DNA of 50,811 nucleotides from Lysinibacillus_B sp036662795 (GTDB taxonomy: Bacteria > Bacillota > Bacilli > Bacillales_A > Planococcaceae), in the NCBI RefSeq assembly GCF_036662795.1, contig NZ_JBAFWZ010000025.1, positions 1-50,811 of the forward strand. Reading direction: 5' to 3'. The translations under genes were made by a program, and so were the position numbers. Below, in pieces: positions 23,798 to 32,777 of the stretch (its first letter is position 1; every line of letters begins with the position of its first letter). Under the pieces are notes generated by a model, which was not told where the DNA came from, searched no databases, and was given only the letters and a program-made list of their open reading frames with translations.

Positions 23798-25304
23798 ACT
23801 CAGATTTTGCGAAAGTCTTTTTGAAAGCGTTGATCGCTTCAACTAGATCTGCATCAGCTGGAAGATCTTTTGTCGTACGGATATGATCTAATACGCTAGT
23901 GTGGTTTGAATCTAACCAGCTTAATAATTCACCCTCGAAACGAGTGATATCAGCTACTGGAATATCATCTAAGTGACCTTTAGTTAATGCATAAAGAATC
24001 ACTACTTGCTTTTCAACTTTAAGTGGTTTGTTTAGGTCTTGTTTAAGAACCTCAACAGTACGTTTACCACGCTCTAATTTAGCTAAAGTTGCTTTATCTA
24101 AGTCAGAACCGAATTGAGCGAATGACTCTAACTCACGGAAAGCAGCTAAGTCTAGACGTAATGTACCAGCAACTTTTTTCATCGCCTTGATTTGAGCAGA
24201 ACCACCTACACGTGATACTGATAAACCGGCGTTGATCGCTGGACGTACACCAGAGTTGAATAAGTCAGATTGTAAGAAGATCTGACCATCTGTAATAGAG
24301 ATAACGTTTGTAGGAATGTAAGCTGAGATATCCCCTGCTTGTGTTTCTACGAACGGTAATGCTGTAATAGAACCATTTTGGTAAGTTTCGTTTAACTTTG
24401 CAGCACGCTCTAATAAACGGCTGTGTAAGTAGAATACGTCACCAGGGTAAGCTTCACGACCTGGAGGACGACGTAATAATAATGAAAGCTCACGGTAAGC
24501 AGATGCTTGTTTTGATAAGTCATCATATACAACTAATACGTGCTTACCTTGTAGCATGAATTCTTCTGCCATCGTTACACCAGCAAATGGCGCTAAGAAT
24601 AATAGCGGAGCTGGTTGAGAAGCTGAAGCTGTTACAACGATTGTGTAATCTAATGCACCGTTTTTACGAAGCGTTTCAACTACGCCACGTACTGTAGATT
24701 CTTTTTGACCGATTGCAACATAGATACAAATCATGTTTTCACCGTTTTGGTTTAAGATTGTATCAATTGCAACAGATGTTTTACCTACTTGACGGTCACC
24801 GATAATTAACTCACGTTGACCACGACCGATTGGTACAAGCGCGTCAATCGCTTTGATACCTGTTTGTAATGGCTCATGAACTGATTTACGTGCCATTACA
24901 CCGAAAGCTGGGCTTTCAATTGGACGAGATTTATCTGTGTTGATTGGACCTAATCCGTCAACTGGTTGACCTAATGGGTTTACAACACGACCAATTAGTG
25001 CGTCACCAACTGGTACTTCCATGATACGACCTGTACGACGAACTTCATCGCCTTCTTTGATGCCAAGGTAGTCACCTAGAATAACGATACCTACGTTACC
25101 TTCTTCTAAGTTTTGTGCCATACCCATTACACCGTTAGAGAACTCTAAAAGCTCTCCAGCCATGACGTTGTCGAGGCCATGAGCAAGAGCAATACCGTCA
25201 CCAACGCGGATAACTGTACCTACTTCGCTTACTTGTAATTCAGATTGGTAATTTTCAATCTGCTGTTTAATCAGACTGCTGATTTCTTCAGCTTTGATGC
25301 CCAT
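23796..25304 (-). CDS. atpA: ATP synthase alpha subunit
   Basis: 502 aa. Non-catalytic nucleotide-binding F1 subunit. GDRQVGKTSVAIDTIL (about 169-184) is the P-loop; the PAINAGLSVSRVGGSAQIKAM block contains the alpha signature. AGAGGTGA precedes ATG at 25304. Its stop is overlapped by one end of the structured element. Confidence 0.98.
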   Translation of the reverse strand: MGIKAEEISSLIKQQIENYQSELQVSEVGTVIRVGDGIALAHGLDNVMAGELLEFSNGVMGMAQNLEEGNVGIVILGDYLGIKEGDEVRRTGRIMEVPVGDALIGRVVNPLGQPVDGLGPINTDKSRPIESPAFGVMARKSVHEPLQTGIKAIDALVPIGRGQRELIIGDRQVGKTSVAIDTILNQNGENMICIYVAIGQKESTVRGVVETLRKNGALDYTIVVTASASQPAPLLFLAPFAGVTMAEEFMLQGKHVLVVYDDLSKQASAYRELSLLLRRPPGREAYPGDVFYLHSRLLERAAKLNETYQNGSITALPFVETQAGDISAYIPTNVISITDGQIFLQSDLFNSGVRPAINAGLSVSRVGGSAQIKAMKKVAGTLRLDLAAFRELESFAQFGSDLDKATLAKLERGKRTVEVLKQDLNKPLKVEKQVVILYALTKGHLDDIPVADITRFEGELLSWLDSNHTSVLDHIRTTKDLPADADLVEAINAFKKTFAKSE

Positions 25305-25332
25305 GTATGTTCACCTCTCACATTTCTTAAAA

Positions 25333-25863
25333 TTAACCAACTAACGTACGCTTTAGACCATCTAGCTTTGCTGCTACTGTGCTGTCATAAATGTAGTTGC
25401 CGATTTGTACACGAATACCACCTATTAAAGATGGCTCAATTACGTTTGTAATGTCTAGTTTTTCCATTTCTACTAACTTTGCGAATGATGCAGAAATTTC
25501 CGCACGTTCTTCGTCAGTTAAAGCACGAGTTGAAAATACTGTTGCTTCTGCAGCACCTTGTGCAGACGCTGCTAAAGCTTGGAATTCTTGTGCTACTTCA
25601 GCAATTTCATTAATACGTTTTTTATCAACTAAAAGGTTGATTGTATTAAGTACTGCTGAATTCACGTTTACTAAAATAGTTGCTAACATTGCTTTCTTTT
25701 GTTCAGCAGAAATTTTAGGAGCATTTACTAATGAAAGTAATTCAGGTGTTGTTTCTACAACTTTTGAAAGCTCCTTTAAATCTGCGCTTACTTCAGCAAT
25801 GATATTTTGATTGCTTGCTAATCCGAATAATGCTTCAGCATAGCGCTTAGCTACTTGACTCAT
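25333..25863 (-). CDS. atpH: ATP synthase delta subunit
   Basis: 176 aa. Peripheral-stalk subunit joining F1 to the b subunits. N-terminal QVAKRYAEALFGLA and C-terminal IEPSLIGGIRVQIGNYIYDSTVAAKLDGLKR are typical. Its ATG overlaps the atpF stop as ATGA, so translation is coupled. Confidence 0.97.
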   Translation of the reverse strand: MSQVAKRYAEALFGLASNQNIIAEVSADLKELSKVVETTPELLSLVNAPKISAEQKKAMLATILVNVNSAVLNTINLLVDKKRINEIAEVAQEFQALAASAQGAAEATVFSTRALTDEERAEISASFAKLVEMEKLDITNVIEPSLIGGIRVQIGNYIYDSTVAAKLDGLKRTLVG

Positions 25864-26381
25864 TTCGCTTCGCCTGCCTTCGCAATCGTTTCTTTAATTA
25901 ATGCGCTGTTGTCAGCCTCAGAAATTTCTTTTCCAAGAACTTTAGACGCCGCAAGAACTGATAGTGAAACCACTTCTTCACGAACAGCAGCGATTGCTTT
26001 CTCTTTTTCTGCTTCAATATCACGAACAGCAGCTTCTTTTAAGCGAGTAGCTTCGTTACGAGCTGTAGTGACGATTTCTTCACGTGTCACATCAGCTTGC
26101 TTTTTAGCACCTTCAATAATTGTTTGTGCTTCAGTACGAGCTTCTTTTAAAATGCTTTTTTGTTCTTCTAATAATTGGTGAGCTTCTTTGCGCGCTTTTT
26201 CAGCTGCATCGATTTCACTTGCAACTAATTCTTCACGTTGTTGCATTACGCCCATTAATGGACCCCATGCGAATTTCTTTAAAAGAAGCATTAAAACGCC
26301 GAAGATTACAACTGTTGCAAGGATATCACCTGTATTAAGACCTGTTGCTCCAGCACCAAGTACCAGTTTATCTAATACCAC
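25860..26381 (-). CDS. atpF: ATP synthase b subunit
   Basis: 173 aa from GTG at 26381, chosen because AAGGGAG lies ten bases upstream and the length fits the family; an upstream TTG at 26417 would add 12 residues. One membrane helix (about 15-35) followed by a long Ala/Glu/Lys/Arg-rich coiled coil that forms the outer stalk. Overlaps atpH by four bases. Confidence 0.93.
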   Translation of the reverse strand: MVLDKLVLGAGATGLNTGDILATVVIFGVLMLLLKKFAWGPLMGVMQQREELVASEIDAAEKARKEAHQLLEEQKSILKEARTEAQTIIEGAKKQADVTREEIVTTARNEATRLKEAAVRDIEAEKEKAIAAVREEVVSLSVLAASKVLGKEISEADNSALIKETIAKAGEAK

Positions 26382-26506
26382 GATTGTTTCACTCCCTTCA
26401 AGAGCTTGGATATTCAAAAAAATCTATAATGTTTAAAACTTTGCTTTCAGTGTTAATTACTACTAATTATGATTGGAGAAGGAGATATCCTTACCCATAC
26501 AAAAGG

Positions 26507-26531
26507 AATGGCGAAGATGTGCTTCGCCATT
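26507..26531 (-). other. Intercistronic hairpin between atpE and atpF
   Basis: AATGGCGAAG (26507-26516) pairs perfectly with CTTCGCCATT (26522-26531). On the minus strand it is followed by CCTTTTG, so it may be a leaky terminator or an RNA-processing/stability site that keeps subunit c mRNA in excess, as its high copy number in the complex would need (inference). Confidence 0.6.
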
Positions 26532-26551
26532 ATCATCTAATAATCCTAAGA

Positions 26552-26764
26552 TTATTTGTTCATTACGATGAATGCTACTACTACCGCGATGATCGGAAGG
26601 GCCTCAACTAATGCTACCCCGATGAACATTGTAGTTTGAAGAACGCCACGAGCCTCTGGTTGGCGAGCGATACCTTCTACTGTTTTTGAAACGATAAGAC
26701 CGTTACCGATACCTGCACCAAGTGCACCTAGACCGATTGCGATTGCTGCTGCTAATAAACCCAT
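26552..26764 (-). CDS. atpE: ATP synthase c subunit
   Basis: 70 aa proteolipid forming the membrane ring. Two helices flank the polar loop KTVEGIARQPEARG; Glu54 in ALVEALPIIAVV is the ion-carrying residue. I see no sodium-type Gln/Ser set around it, so protons are likely the coupling ion (inference). GGAGG precedes ATG at 26764. Confidence 0.97.
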   Translation of the reverse strand: MGLLAAAIAIGLGALGAGIGNGLIVSKTVEGIARQPEARGVLQTTMFIGVALVEALPIIAVVVAFIVMNK

Positions 26765-26838
26765 TGTAAAATTTCCTCCTTGGAATTTGCTTTTTTTTTT
26801 GATTCAAATGACCACGTGGTTAATGTGGAAATTTATAA

Positions 26839-27564
26839 TTAATGGTCGTGACTCACTTTGTGTGCCATATAAACCATTGTTAACATAGTGAAAATGAAAG
26901 CTTGGATAAACCCGATAAAGATCGAGAATCCTTGCCATGCCATCATCGGAACAACCGCACCGATGAAGCCTACTGCACCAGATGTTGCTAAACCTGCGAT
27001 TAACGCAAGTAAAATCTCACCGGCATAAATGTTACCGTAAAGACGTAGACCAAGAGTTAACGTATTCGCAAACTCCTCAACAATCTTTAATGGGAACATG
27101 AACGACATTGGCTGGAAGTATGTTTCTTTTACATAACCACCAGTTCCTTTAGCTTTAATACCGTAGTAATGCGTTAATACGATTACCATAGCTGCTAATG
27201 TCATTGTTACTGTTGGGTCAGCTGTTGGTGATTTCCACCATAAGTAATCATCATACATGATTGCGAATGGAAGCCCCAACAAATTGGACACTGCGACGAA
27301 CATGATAAGTGTAATCCCAAGAATATGGAACCGACTACCTGTTTTCCAGTCCATGTTACCTGAAATAATGCCTTTCACGAAGTCCATTATCCACTCCATG
27401 AAGTTTTGCATACCTGTTGGCTTAAGTGCTAAGCGACGTGTCGAAATAAAAGCAATTAAGAACACGATGACCGCTGACACCATTAACATCATCACTGTTG
27501 ATAAGTTAAATGTTAATGAAACAAAGCCAAGGTCAAGTACCGCTTCAGGACTTTTATGATTCAT
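26839..27564 (-). CDS. atpB: ATP synthase a subunit
   Basis: 241 aa from ATG at 27564 with AGAGGTG nine bases upstream; earlier TTG/GTG starts are weaker. Membrane stator half-channel protein with five to six helices. LGLRLYGNIYAGEILL carries the essential Arg facing the c ring. The order atpI-atpB-atpE is standard. Confidence 0.96.
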   Translation of the reverse strand: MNHKSPEAVLDLGFVSLTFNLSTVMMLMVSAVIVFLIAFISTRRLALKPTGMQNFMEWIMDFVKGIISGNMDWKTGSRFHILGITLIMFVAVSNLLGLPFAIMYDDYLWWKSPTADPTVTMTLAAMVIVLTHYYGIKAKGTGGYVKETYFQPMSFMFPLKIVEEFANTLTLGLRLYGNIYAGEILLALIAGLATSGAVGFIGAVVPMMAWQGFSIFIGFIQAFIFTMLTMVYMAHKVSHDH

Positions 27565-27594
27565 TTCTGCATTCACCTCTCTTTCCAATGCACT

Positions 27595-27966
27595 TTAATG
27601 GTTTTTGACATAGTGTACTACTCGCTCAACAACGAGGAAGATGTACGGAATCATTAGCCCAATGACCGTGCTAATTAAGTGAAAATATTGTGGCAACGAA
27701 ATTGCAATTGCGACTGCCGCAACACCAGATCCGAACCGTAAAGCCGTACCTATTGATGGTGTTTTCGTCCCTTCACCAATGGAACGGTCAAACTTCTCCA
27801 TTCGTCGAAGTAAAATCCAAAAGTTATACGTGCCAAAAAATGCACCTACGGCTATTCCGGCGAACACTGTTTGGTATGCAGTAAATCCCCAGCCTAAAGC
27901 ACAAAGAGCGAGCAAAAAAAATAACGCTTTCTTCTGCATAGCGAAAATATGATGCAAATCTAGCAT
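27595..27966 (-). CDS. atpI: ATP synthase protein I
   Basis: 123 aa from ATG at 27966 (TTG at 27972, five bases after AGGAG, would add two residues). Four membrane helices; helps assemble the c ring or import magnesium in other Bacillales. FFGTYNFWILLRRMEKFDRS in the middle fits the family. First gene of the operon, behind a leader of about 310 bases. Confidence 0.88.
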   Translation of the reverse strand: MLDLHHIFAMQKKALFFLLALCALGWGFTAYQTVFAGIAVGAFFGTYNFWILLRRMEKFDRSIGEGTKTPSIGTALRFGSGVAAVAIAISLPQYFHLISTVIGLMIPYIFLVVERVVHYVKNH

Positions 27967-28491
27967 TGGCAATTAATCTCCTGAACCATTTTTTTCGAGT
28001 AAAGAATCTTGTATGACCATCAAGCGAATGGCAGTGTGTAGTGAATGTACTACAAGCAATGTTGCCTTTTAGTAACAAATAGTAAAGCTGCCTAGCATGT
28101 CCTTTTCACGCAACTAATTCTGCTACTAAAACGTCAACCACCTTTATGGACAAAAATCTTGAGCCATAAAAATGTTGTAAATTGACAGTTTTTGGTTACG
28201 ACTGTCAATCTAGTAGAAACTTGATATAACAAGTGTTTCAAGGTCTTTTGACTATAGGAAACCCTTATCATTCTTACCCTTTGTTAGCATACAATAGGGG
28301 ATATTTGATGTCAATTAGTTCTGGTGAAAAACTTCACAAGAGAGAATTCCTTGTCAAATTGTTGACAAATTTGTGTATGAAAATTCACAAATACATTTCC
28401 ACACCTTAAACTAACGACGATTTTCGCTACTTTAAACTACTTTTCGCTAAATACTATTTTTAAAAATGAATTTTTATTTTTTTGAATGTTT
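27967..28491 (-). promoter_or_regulatory. Leader and regulatory region of the atp operon
   Basis: No gene is seen in these 525 bases. Besides the promoter at 28286-28314 they hold three dyads: ATTGACAGT (28181-28189) with ACTGTCAAT (28201-28209), inside the leader; GTGAA (28324) with TTCAC (28333); and TTGTCAA (28351) with TTGACAA (28362), both upstream of the -35. The leader dyad could slow or regulate transcription of atpI; the upstream ones could be protein sites. Confidence 0.55.
28286..28314 (-). promoter_or_regulatory. Sigma-A promoter of the atp operon
   Basis: Minus strand TTGACA (28314-28309), 17-base spacer, TATGCT (28291-28286). The first transcript base would be near 28279, about 310 bases before atpI. 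Confidence 0.75.
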
Positions 28492-29613
28492 TTATTTTTC
28501 ATTTTGCAGAAAATTAAGTAATGCATCAACAATTCGTTGTGAAGCAAAACCATCCCCATAAGGATTGGAAGCTTTCGCCATAGTCTCATAAGCTGTGGAA
28601 TCAGTTAATAATTCATTCGCAAGCTTATAAATTGTTTCTTCATCTGTACCCGCAAGCTTTAACGTACCAGCCGCAATACCTTCAGGACGTTCTGTTGTAT
28701 CTCGCAGGACAAGTACAGGCTTTCCTAATGAAGGTGCCTCCTCCTGCACGCCACCAGAATCAGTTAAAATCATAAATGAACGGGAAGCAAAGTTATGGAA
28801 ATCAAAGACTTCAAGCGGTTCAATTAAGTGAATACGTGGGTCATCACCTAAAATATCATTGGCAATTTCACGAACAGCTGGATTCATATGCACGGGATAG
28901 ACTACCTGTACATCCGCGTGCTCTGCTAAAAGGCGCTTAATCGCACGGAACATATTACGCATCGGCTCTCCTAAATTTTCACGGCGATGTGCAGTTAATA
29001 AAATCATACGGTCCGCACCAATCTTCTCAAGGATCGGATGACTATATTCTTTACTAACTGTCGTTTTTAATGCATCAATTGCTGTATTTCCTGTAATATA
29101 AATCGCATCATTTGGCTTATTTTCTTTTAAAAGGTTCTCTCTCGATTGCTCTGTTGGTGCAAAATGTAAATCTGCCATCACACCTGTCAGCTGACGATTC
29201 ATTTCCTCAGGATATGGCGAATATTTTTGTCCTGTACGAAGTCCCGCCTCCACATGACCAATGGCAATCTTATTGTAAAATGCAGCCAAACTACCGATGA
29301 ACGTTGTTGCTGTGTCACCATGTACAAGTACAATATCAGGACGAGCTTCTTTCATCACTTTATCTAACCCTTGCAGCGCATTTGTTGCAACATCGATTAG
29401 CGTTTGTCGATCCTTCATAATGTTCAAATCGTAATTTGGTTGAATATTAAATGTCTCAAGCACCTGATCAAGCATTTGTCGATGCTGCGCTGTCACTGTC
29501 ACGATGGATTCAATCGTTTCAGGGTGTTTTTCTAGCTCCAACACGAGCGGCGCCATCTTAATCGCTTCTGGTCGCGTACCAAAAATCGTCATTACTTTAA
29601 ACTTTTTCGTCAA
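28492..29613 (-). CDS. mnaA: UDP-N-acetylglucosamine 2-epimerase
   Basis: 373 aa from TTG at 29613, with AAAGGTGA six bases upstream. Converts UDP-GlcNAc to UDP-ManNAc for teichoic acid linkage units or other wall glycans. MTIFGTRPEAIKMAPLVLEL, HVEAGLRTGQKYSPYPEEMNRQL-type segment, TAHRRENLG and DSGGVQEEAPSLGKPVLVLRDTTERPEG match the WecB/MnaA family. It lies between upp and atpI on the same strand. Confidence 0.95.
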   Translation of the reverse strand: MTKKFKVMTIFGTRPEAIKMAPLVLELEKHPETIESIVTVTAQHRQMLDQVLETFNIQPNYDLNIMKDRQTLIDVATNALQGLDKVMKEARPDIVLVHGDTATTFIGSLAAFYNKIAIGHVEAGLRTGQKYSPYPEEMNRQLTGVMADLHFAPTEQSRENLLKENKPNDAIYITGNTAIDALKTTVSKEYSHPILEKIGADRMILLTAHRRENLGEPMRNMFRAIKRLLAEHADVQVVYPVHMNPAVREIANDILGDDPRIHLIEPLEVFDFHNFASRSFMILTDSGGVQEEAPSLGKPVLVLRDTTERPEGIAAGTLKLAGTDEETIYKLANELLTDSTAYETMAKASNPYGDGFASQRIVDALLNFLQNEK

Positions 29614-29639
29614 TGCTCTTCACCTTTCCTATGAGAAAT

Positions 29640-29664
29640 AGGGATGCTACAATATAGCATCCCT
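29640..29664 (-). terminator. Hairpin after upp
   Basis: AGGGATGCTA (29640-29649) pairs perfectly with TAGCATCCCT (29655-29664). The minus-strand tail ATTTCTC is poor in T, so read-through into mnaA is likely. Confidence 0.6.
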
Positions 29665-29673
29665 GTTGTATTT

Positions 29674-30303
29674 TTATTTTGTACCGAATAAACGGTCTCC
29701 TGCGTCACCTAGGCCTGGAACGATATAGCCGTGATCATTTAGCTTTTCATCTAACGCTGCAATATAAATATCTACATCGTCATGCTCTTTTTGAATCGCC
29801 TCTACACCTTCTGGAGCGGCGATTAAGCACATGAATTTAATACTTTTTGCTCCACGCTTTTTCAGTGAGTTAATTGCCTCAACTGCTGAGCCACCTGTTG
29901 CTAACATAGGATCAACGATAATAAAGTCACGCTCTTCTACATCAGCTGGCAGCTTCGCATAATATTCTACTGGCTTTAACGTTTCCGGATCACGGTATAA
30001 ACCAATATGACCAACCTTAGCAGCTGGAATTAATTTCAATACCCCGTCAACCATACCGATACCTGCACGTAAAATTGGAACAATGGCAATTTTTTTACCT
30101 GATAATACTTTTGTTTTAGCCTTTGTTACAGGTGTTTCTACCTCAATTTCCTCAAGTGGTAGCTCACGAGTAATTTCAAAGGCCATTAACGTTGCTACCT
30201 CATCTACTAGCTCTCGAAATTCTTTTGTGCCTGTATTGATATCACGAATATAAGTAAGCTTATGCTGAATTAATGGGTGATCAAAAACGTATACTTTACT
30301 CAT
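29674..30303 (-). CDS. upp: Uracil phosphoribosyltransferase
   Basis: 209 aa from ATG at 30303, with AGGAGAG upstream; a longer frame to 30369 lacks support. Salvages uracil to UMP using PRPP. KVYVFDHPLIQHKLTYIRD at the start, IVPILRAGIGMVDGV, and VDPMLATGGSAVEAI as the PRPP loop. Ends YIVPGLGDAGDRLFGTK as usual. Next to glyA as in B. subtilis, but the EAL gene is inserted between them. Confidence 0.97.
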   Translation of the reverse strand: MSKVYVFDHPLIQHKLTYIRDINTGTKEFRELVDEVATLMAFEITRELPLEEIEVETPVTKAKTKVLSGKKIAIVPILRAGIGMVDGVLKLIPAAKVGHIGLYRDPETLKPVEYYAKLPADVEERDFIIVDPMLATGGSAVEAINSLKKRGAKSIKFMCLIAAPEGVEAIQKEHDDVDIYIAALDEKLNDHGYIVPGLGDAGDRLFGTK

Positions 30304-30348
30304 AGAGTAGATCTCTCCTAACTGTTGTTTATCTGAAATAGTATAGCA

Positions 30349-30390
30349 CAAAAAAAGAAACTGTGACAAAAACAGTTATCACAGTTTCTT
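30349..30390 (-). terminator. Terminator of the EAL gene
   Basis: AAGAAACTGTGA (30355-30366) pairs perfectly with TCACAGTTTCTT (30379-30390); minus-strand tail TTTTTTT. It sits 43 bases past the EAL stop and just upstream of upp. Confidence 0.9.
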
Positions 30391-30432
30391 GACGTTATAA
30401 TTTGGAATATTTATTTAATATTCCTCATAAAT

Positions 30433-32604
30433 TCATGCATCCAATACTCTTTTATCTTCAATTTCTTCAATGGACATTGGCTTATGATATAAAAATCCTT
30501 GAGCATAATCACAGCCAAGTTGTTGCAATACTTCAGCCTGCTCTTCTGTCTCTACACCTTCTGCTACAACGCTAATTTCTAGGTTATAAGCAATTTGAAT
30601 AATCGAGCGTACGATTGCATATGTTCCCGCCTCATGTATACGGGAAGTAAAGCTTCGATCTATTTTCAATTCTGAAAACATAAGCTTTTGCAAATAACTG
30701 AGAGAGGAATAGCCAATCCCAAAGTCATCGACACTTGTTTTAAATCCACGAACAAATAATTCTCTAATAATTTTTTGTGCACGCTCGATATCCTCAAGCC
30801 CTAAATTTTCTGTTATTTCAATAATTAAATAATTAGGGTCTGCATAATATTTTTTCACTAAATCTTCGAGCTGTTCGACAAATTTCGGATGATAGAAATG
30901 CTCTGGTGAAATATTGATAGCAATTGGTACAATCCGTTTCCCCTTATACTGTCGTTGCTGGAACCAAATCAACACTTGCTCAATAATTTGTAAATCAATT
31001 TCACGTATGAGCCCTGCCCGCTCGGCTATTGGAATAAAATCAGCTGGCGACACAAAGCCAAGCTTCGATGAATACCACCTAGCAAGTGCTTCCATACTTA
31101 CGATACGACCTCTACGCAGCTCTACCTTAGGTTGAAAATATGCCATTAGCTCTTTATTTTTGACCGCTTCATTTAGGTGATTTAAGATATGCATTTCTTT
31201 TTCAAGCTGCTCGTCTGTCCGCTTTTGATAATAACTTATAAACGTGCCTGCATGTCCCTTAGCAGCCGTTAGTGCACTTTCAGCATGCCGTATACTATCG
31301 TTTAAATAGTCCTGCTTTTTAAAAATGGCAATGCCACATTTTATTGAAATATAAATTCTTTGGTCATTAATAACAAAGGGCTGTTCGACCAGTTTTTTTA
31401 ACAATACCTCTGTTTCAAATAAGCGATCCTCTGAACGAGTCGTATAGAGGACGAGCGAAGAGCTTGAGAAGCGACCAATAATAATCGAACGGTGAACGCT
31501 TTCCTTTAAAAATCGCTCGAATAGTTGTTTCAATACCTCTTGACCGGCCGCACGTCCATATAGCTCGACAATTCTTGAGAATTCACTCGGCTCAAGGATT
31601 TTAATTACTCCATTTTGTCGTTGGGATCCAAGCTCTTTAATTCTTTTTATAAATCCTTCTCTATTTACAATTCCAGTATAAGGATCTATGTATGCTAGCT
31701 GATAAATTTCCTGCTGTTTTTTTTCATAGGTATACGCCAAAAATATTAAATCTACCACTTTATCTATAAGCTGAATATACGGTTTATTAGCATATCCTTT
31801 CTTTCCGAAATAAATCGTTATCACACCTAGACTTTCACTGTTCTGTTGACTGATTGGAAAATGGACACAGCCATTAAGGCCTCTAGAGCGTGCAAATTCC
31901 TTATGGTAGGCATGTAGATGTGTTCCTTCTATATGTTGATCTATGAACGGTTCCGTGTTTCCTATTAAAGATTCATACGTCGCAATTTCCATGGGATCTT
32001 TTAATACGTAGTTAATCTTTTGGAATTCGCCAAACTGATCTGATGACATAATATGTATTTGCTCTTTTTCTTTAATAGCAATCGTCGTTAAACAATGAGG
32101 AGAAAACGGCTCATCCATTCCATTACATATGAGCTGAATTTGTTCAAAAAATGAGCTTTCTCTTTGAATAGCTCCGAACATTTCCTGCTCAAGTCGGTTC
32201 ATTAACTCATAGATTTGTATATACGTGGAATCTTTTACGAATAATAAGACTAGCTGTGTTTCGCCTATTTCATTTTGAAAAGGATAACATTCGATTTCTG
32301 AAAAAAAGGTTTTTCCTTTATTTTTCTTATGTAGTATTTCCGCCTTCGTAATTTTCCCTTGCTGAAGACGTTTTTGTATTTCTGTAATATAATTATCACC
32401 TTTTGTATTATATACAAATGATTGAAAAGGTCGGTACGCGATTTCCGATAGTTGAAAGTTTGTTAATTGACTATAGAGCTCATTACAGTACGCAATATTA
32501 AAATCTGAGTCTAAAATTAGATAGCTTCTGTTCGACTTATCACCTAACGACTTTATAGCGCGGTATAATATTTCATATCTCCTACTTGGTAATTGAATAG
32601 CCAT
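30433..32604 (-). CDS. PAS-GAF-GGDEF(degenerate)-EAL c-di-GMP phosphodiesterase
   Basis: 723 aa from ATG at 32604, with AGGAGG seven bases upstream. PAS-like sensor (about 20-130), GAF-like region (about 140-295), GGDEF domain (about 300-465), EAL domain (about 480-715). The GGDEF signature is replaced by R-F-S-S-S-S-L-V-L near 378-386, so no cyclase activity is expected. The EAL part keeps EALARW, NISPEHF, IEITEN, VDDFGIGYSSL, LKIDRSF and AEGVET, so it should break c-di-GMP. No membrane helix. It is inserted between glyA and upp relative to B. subtilis and has its own terminator. It may tune motility versus attachment. Confidence 0.9.
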   Translation of the reverse strand: MAIQLPSRRYEILYRAIKSLGDKSNRSYLILDSDFNIAYCNELYSQLTNFQLSEIAYRPFQSFVYNTKGDNYITEIQKRLQQGKITKAEILHKKNKGKTFFSEIECYPFQNEIGETQLVLLFVKDSTYIQIYELMNRLEQEMFGAIQRESSFFEQIQLICNGMDEPFSPHCLTTIAIKEKEQIHIMSSDQFGEFQKINYVLKDPMEIATYESLIGNTEPFIDQHIEGTHLHAYHKEFARSRGLNGCVHFPISQQNSESLGVITIYFGKKGYANKPYIQLIDKVVDLIFLAYTYEKKQQEIYQLAYIDPYTGIVNREGFIKRIKELGSQRQNGVIKILEPSEFSRIVELYGRAAGQEVLKQLFERFLKESVHRSIIIGRFSSSSLVLYTTRSEDRLFETEVLLKKLVEQPFVINDQRIYISIKCGIAIFKKQDYLNDSIRHAESALTAAKGHAGTFISYYQKRTDEQLEKEMHILNHLNEAVKNKELMAYFQPKVELRRGRIVSMEALARWYSSKLGFVSPADFIPIAERAGLIREIDLQIIEQVLIWFQQRQYKGKRIVPIAINISPEHFYHPKFVEQLEDLVKKYYADPNYLIIEITENLGLEDIERAQKIIRELFVRGFKTSVDDFGIGYSSLSYLQKLMFSELKIDRSFTSRIHEAGTYAIVRSIIQIAYNLEISVVAEGVETEEQAEVLQQLGCDYAQGFLYHKPMSIEEIEDKRVLDA

Positions 32605-32731
32605 AGACACCCCTCCTTATCTCAATCTATAAATACAGATATGTTACTACTATTAATTATTACTGAATATATATGCAGTAAGCAATATGTAAAAGGTATA
32701 TTTTTAGGTTTTTTTCTATTATATCCAAAAA

Positions 32732-32769
32732 AAAGAGGTACTCCTGCTTAGTGCAAAAGTACCTCTTTT
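32732..32769 (-). terminator. Terminator of the rpiB-ywlG-glyA operon
   Basis: AAAGAGGTACT (32732-32742) pairs with AGTACCTCTTT (32759-32769), with T runs on both strands. It follows the glyA stop by nine bases. Confidence 0.9.
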
Positions 32770-32777
32770 TTTATTTA

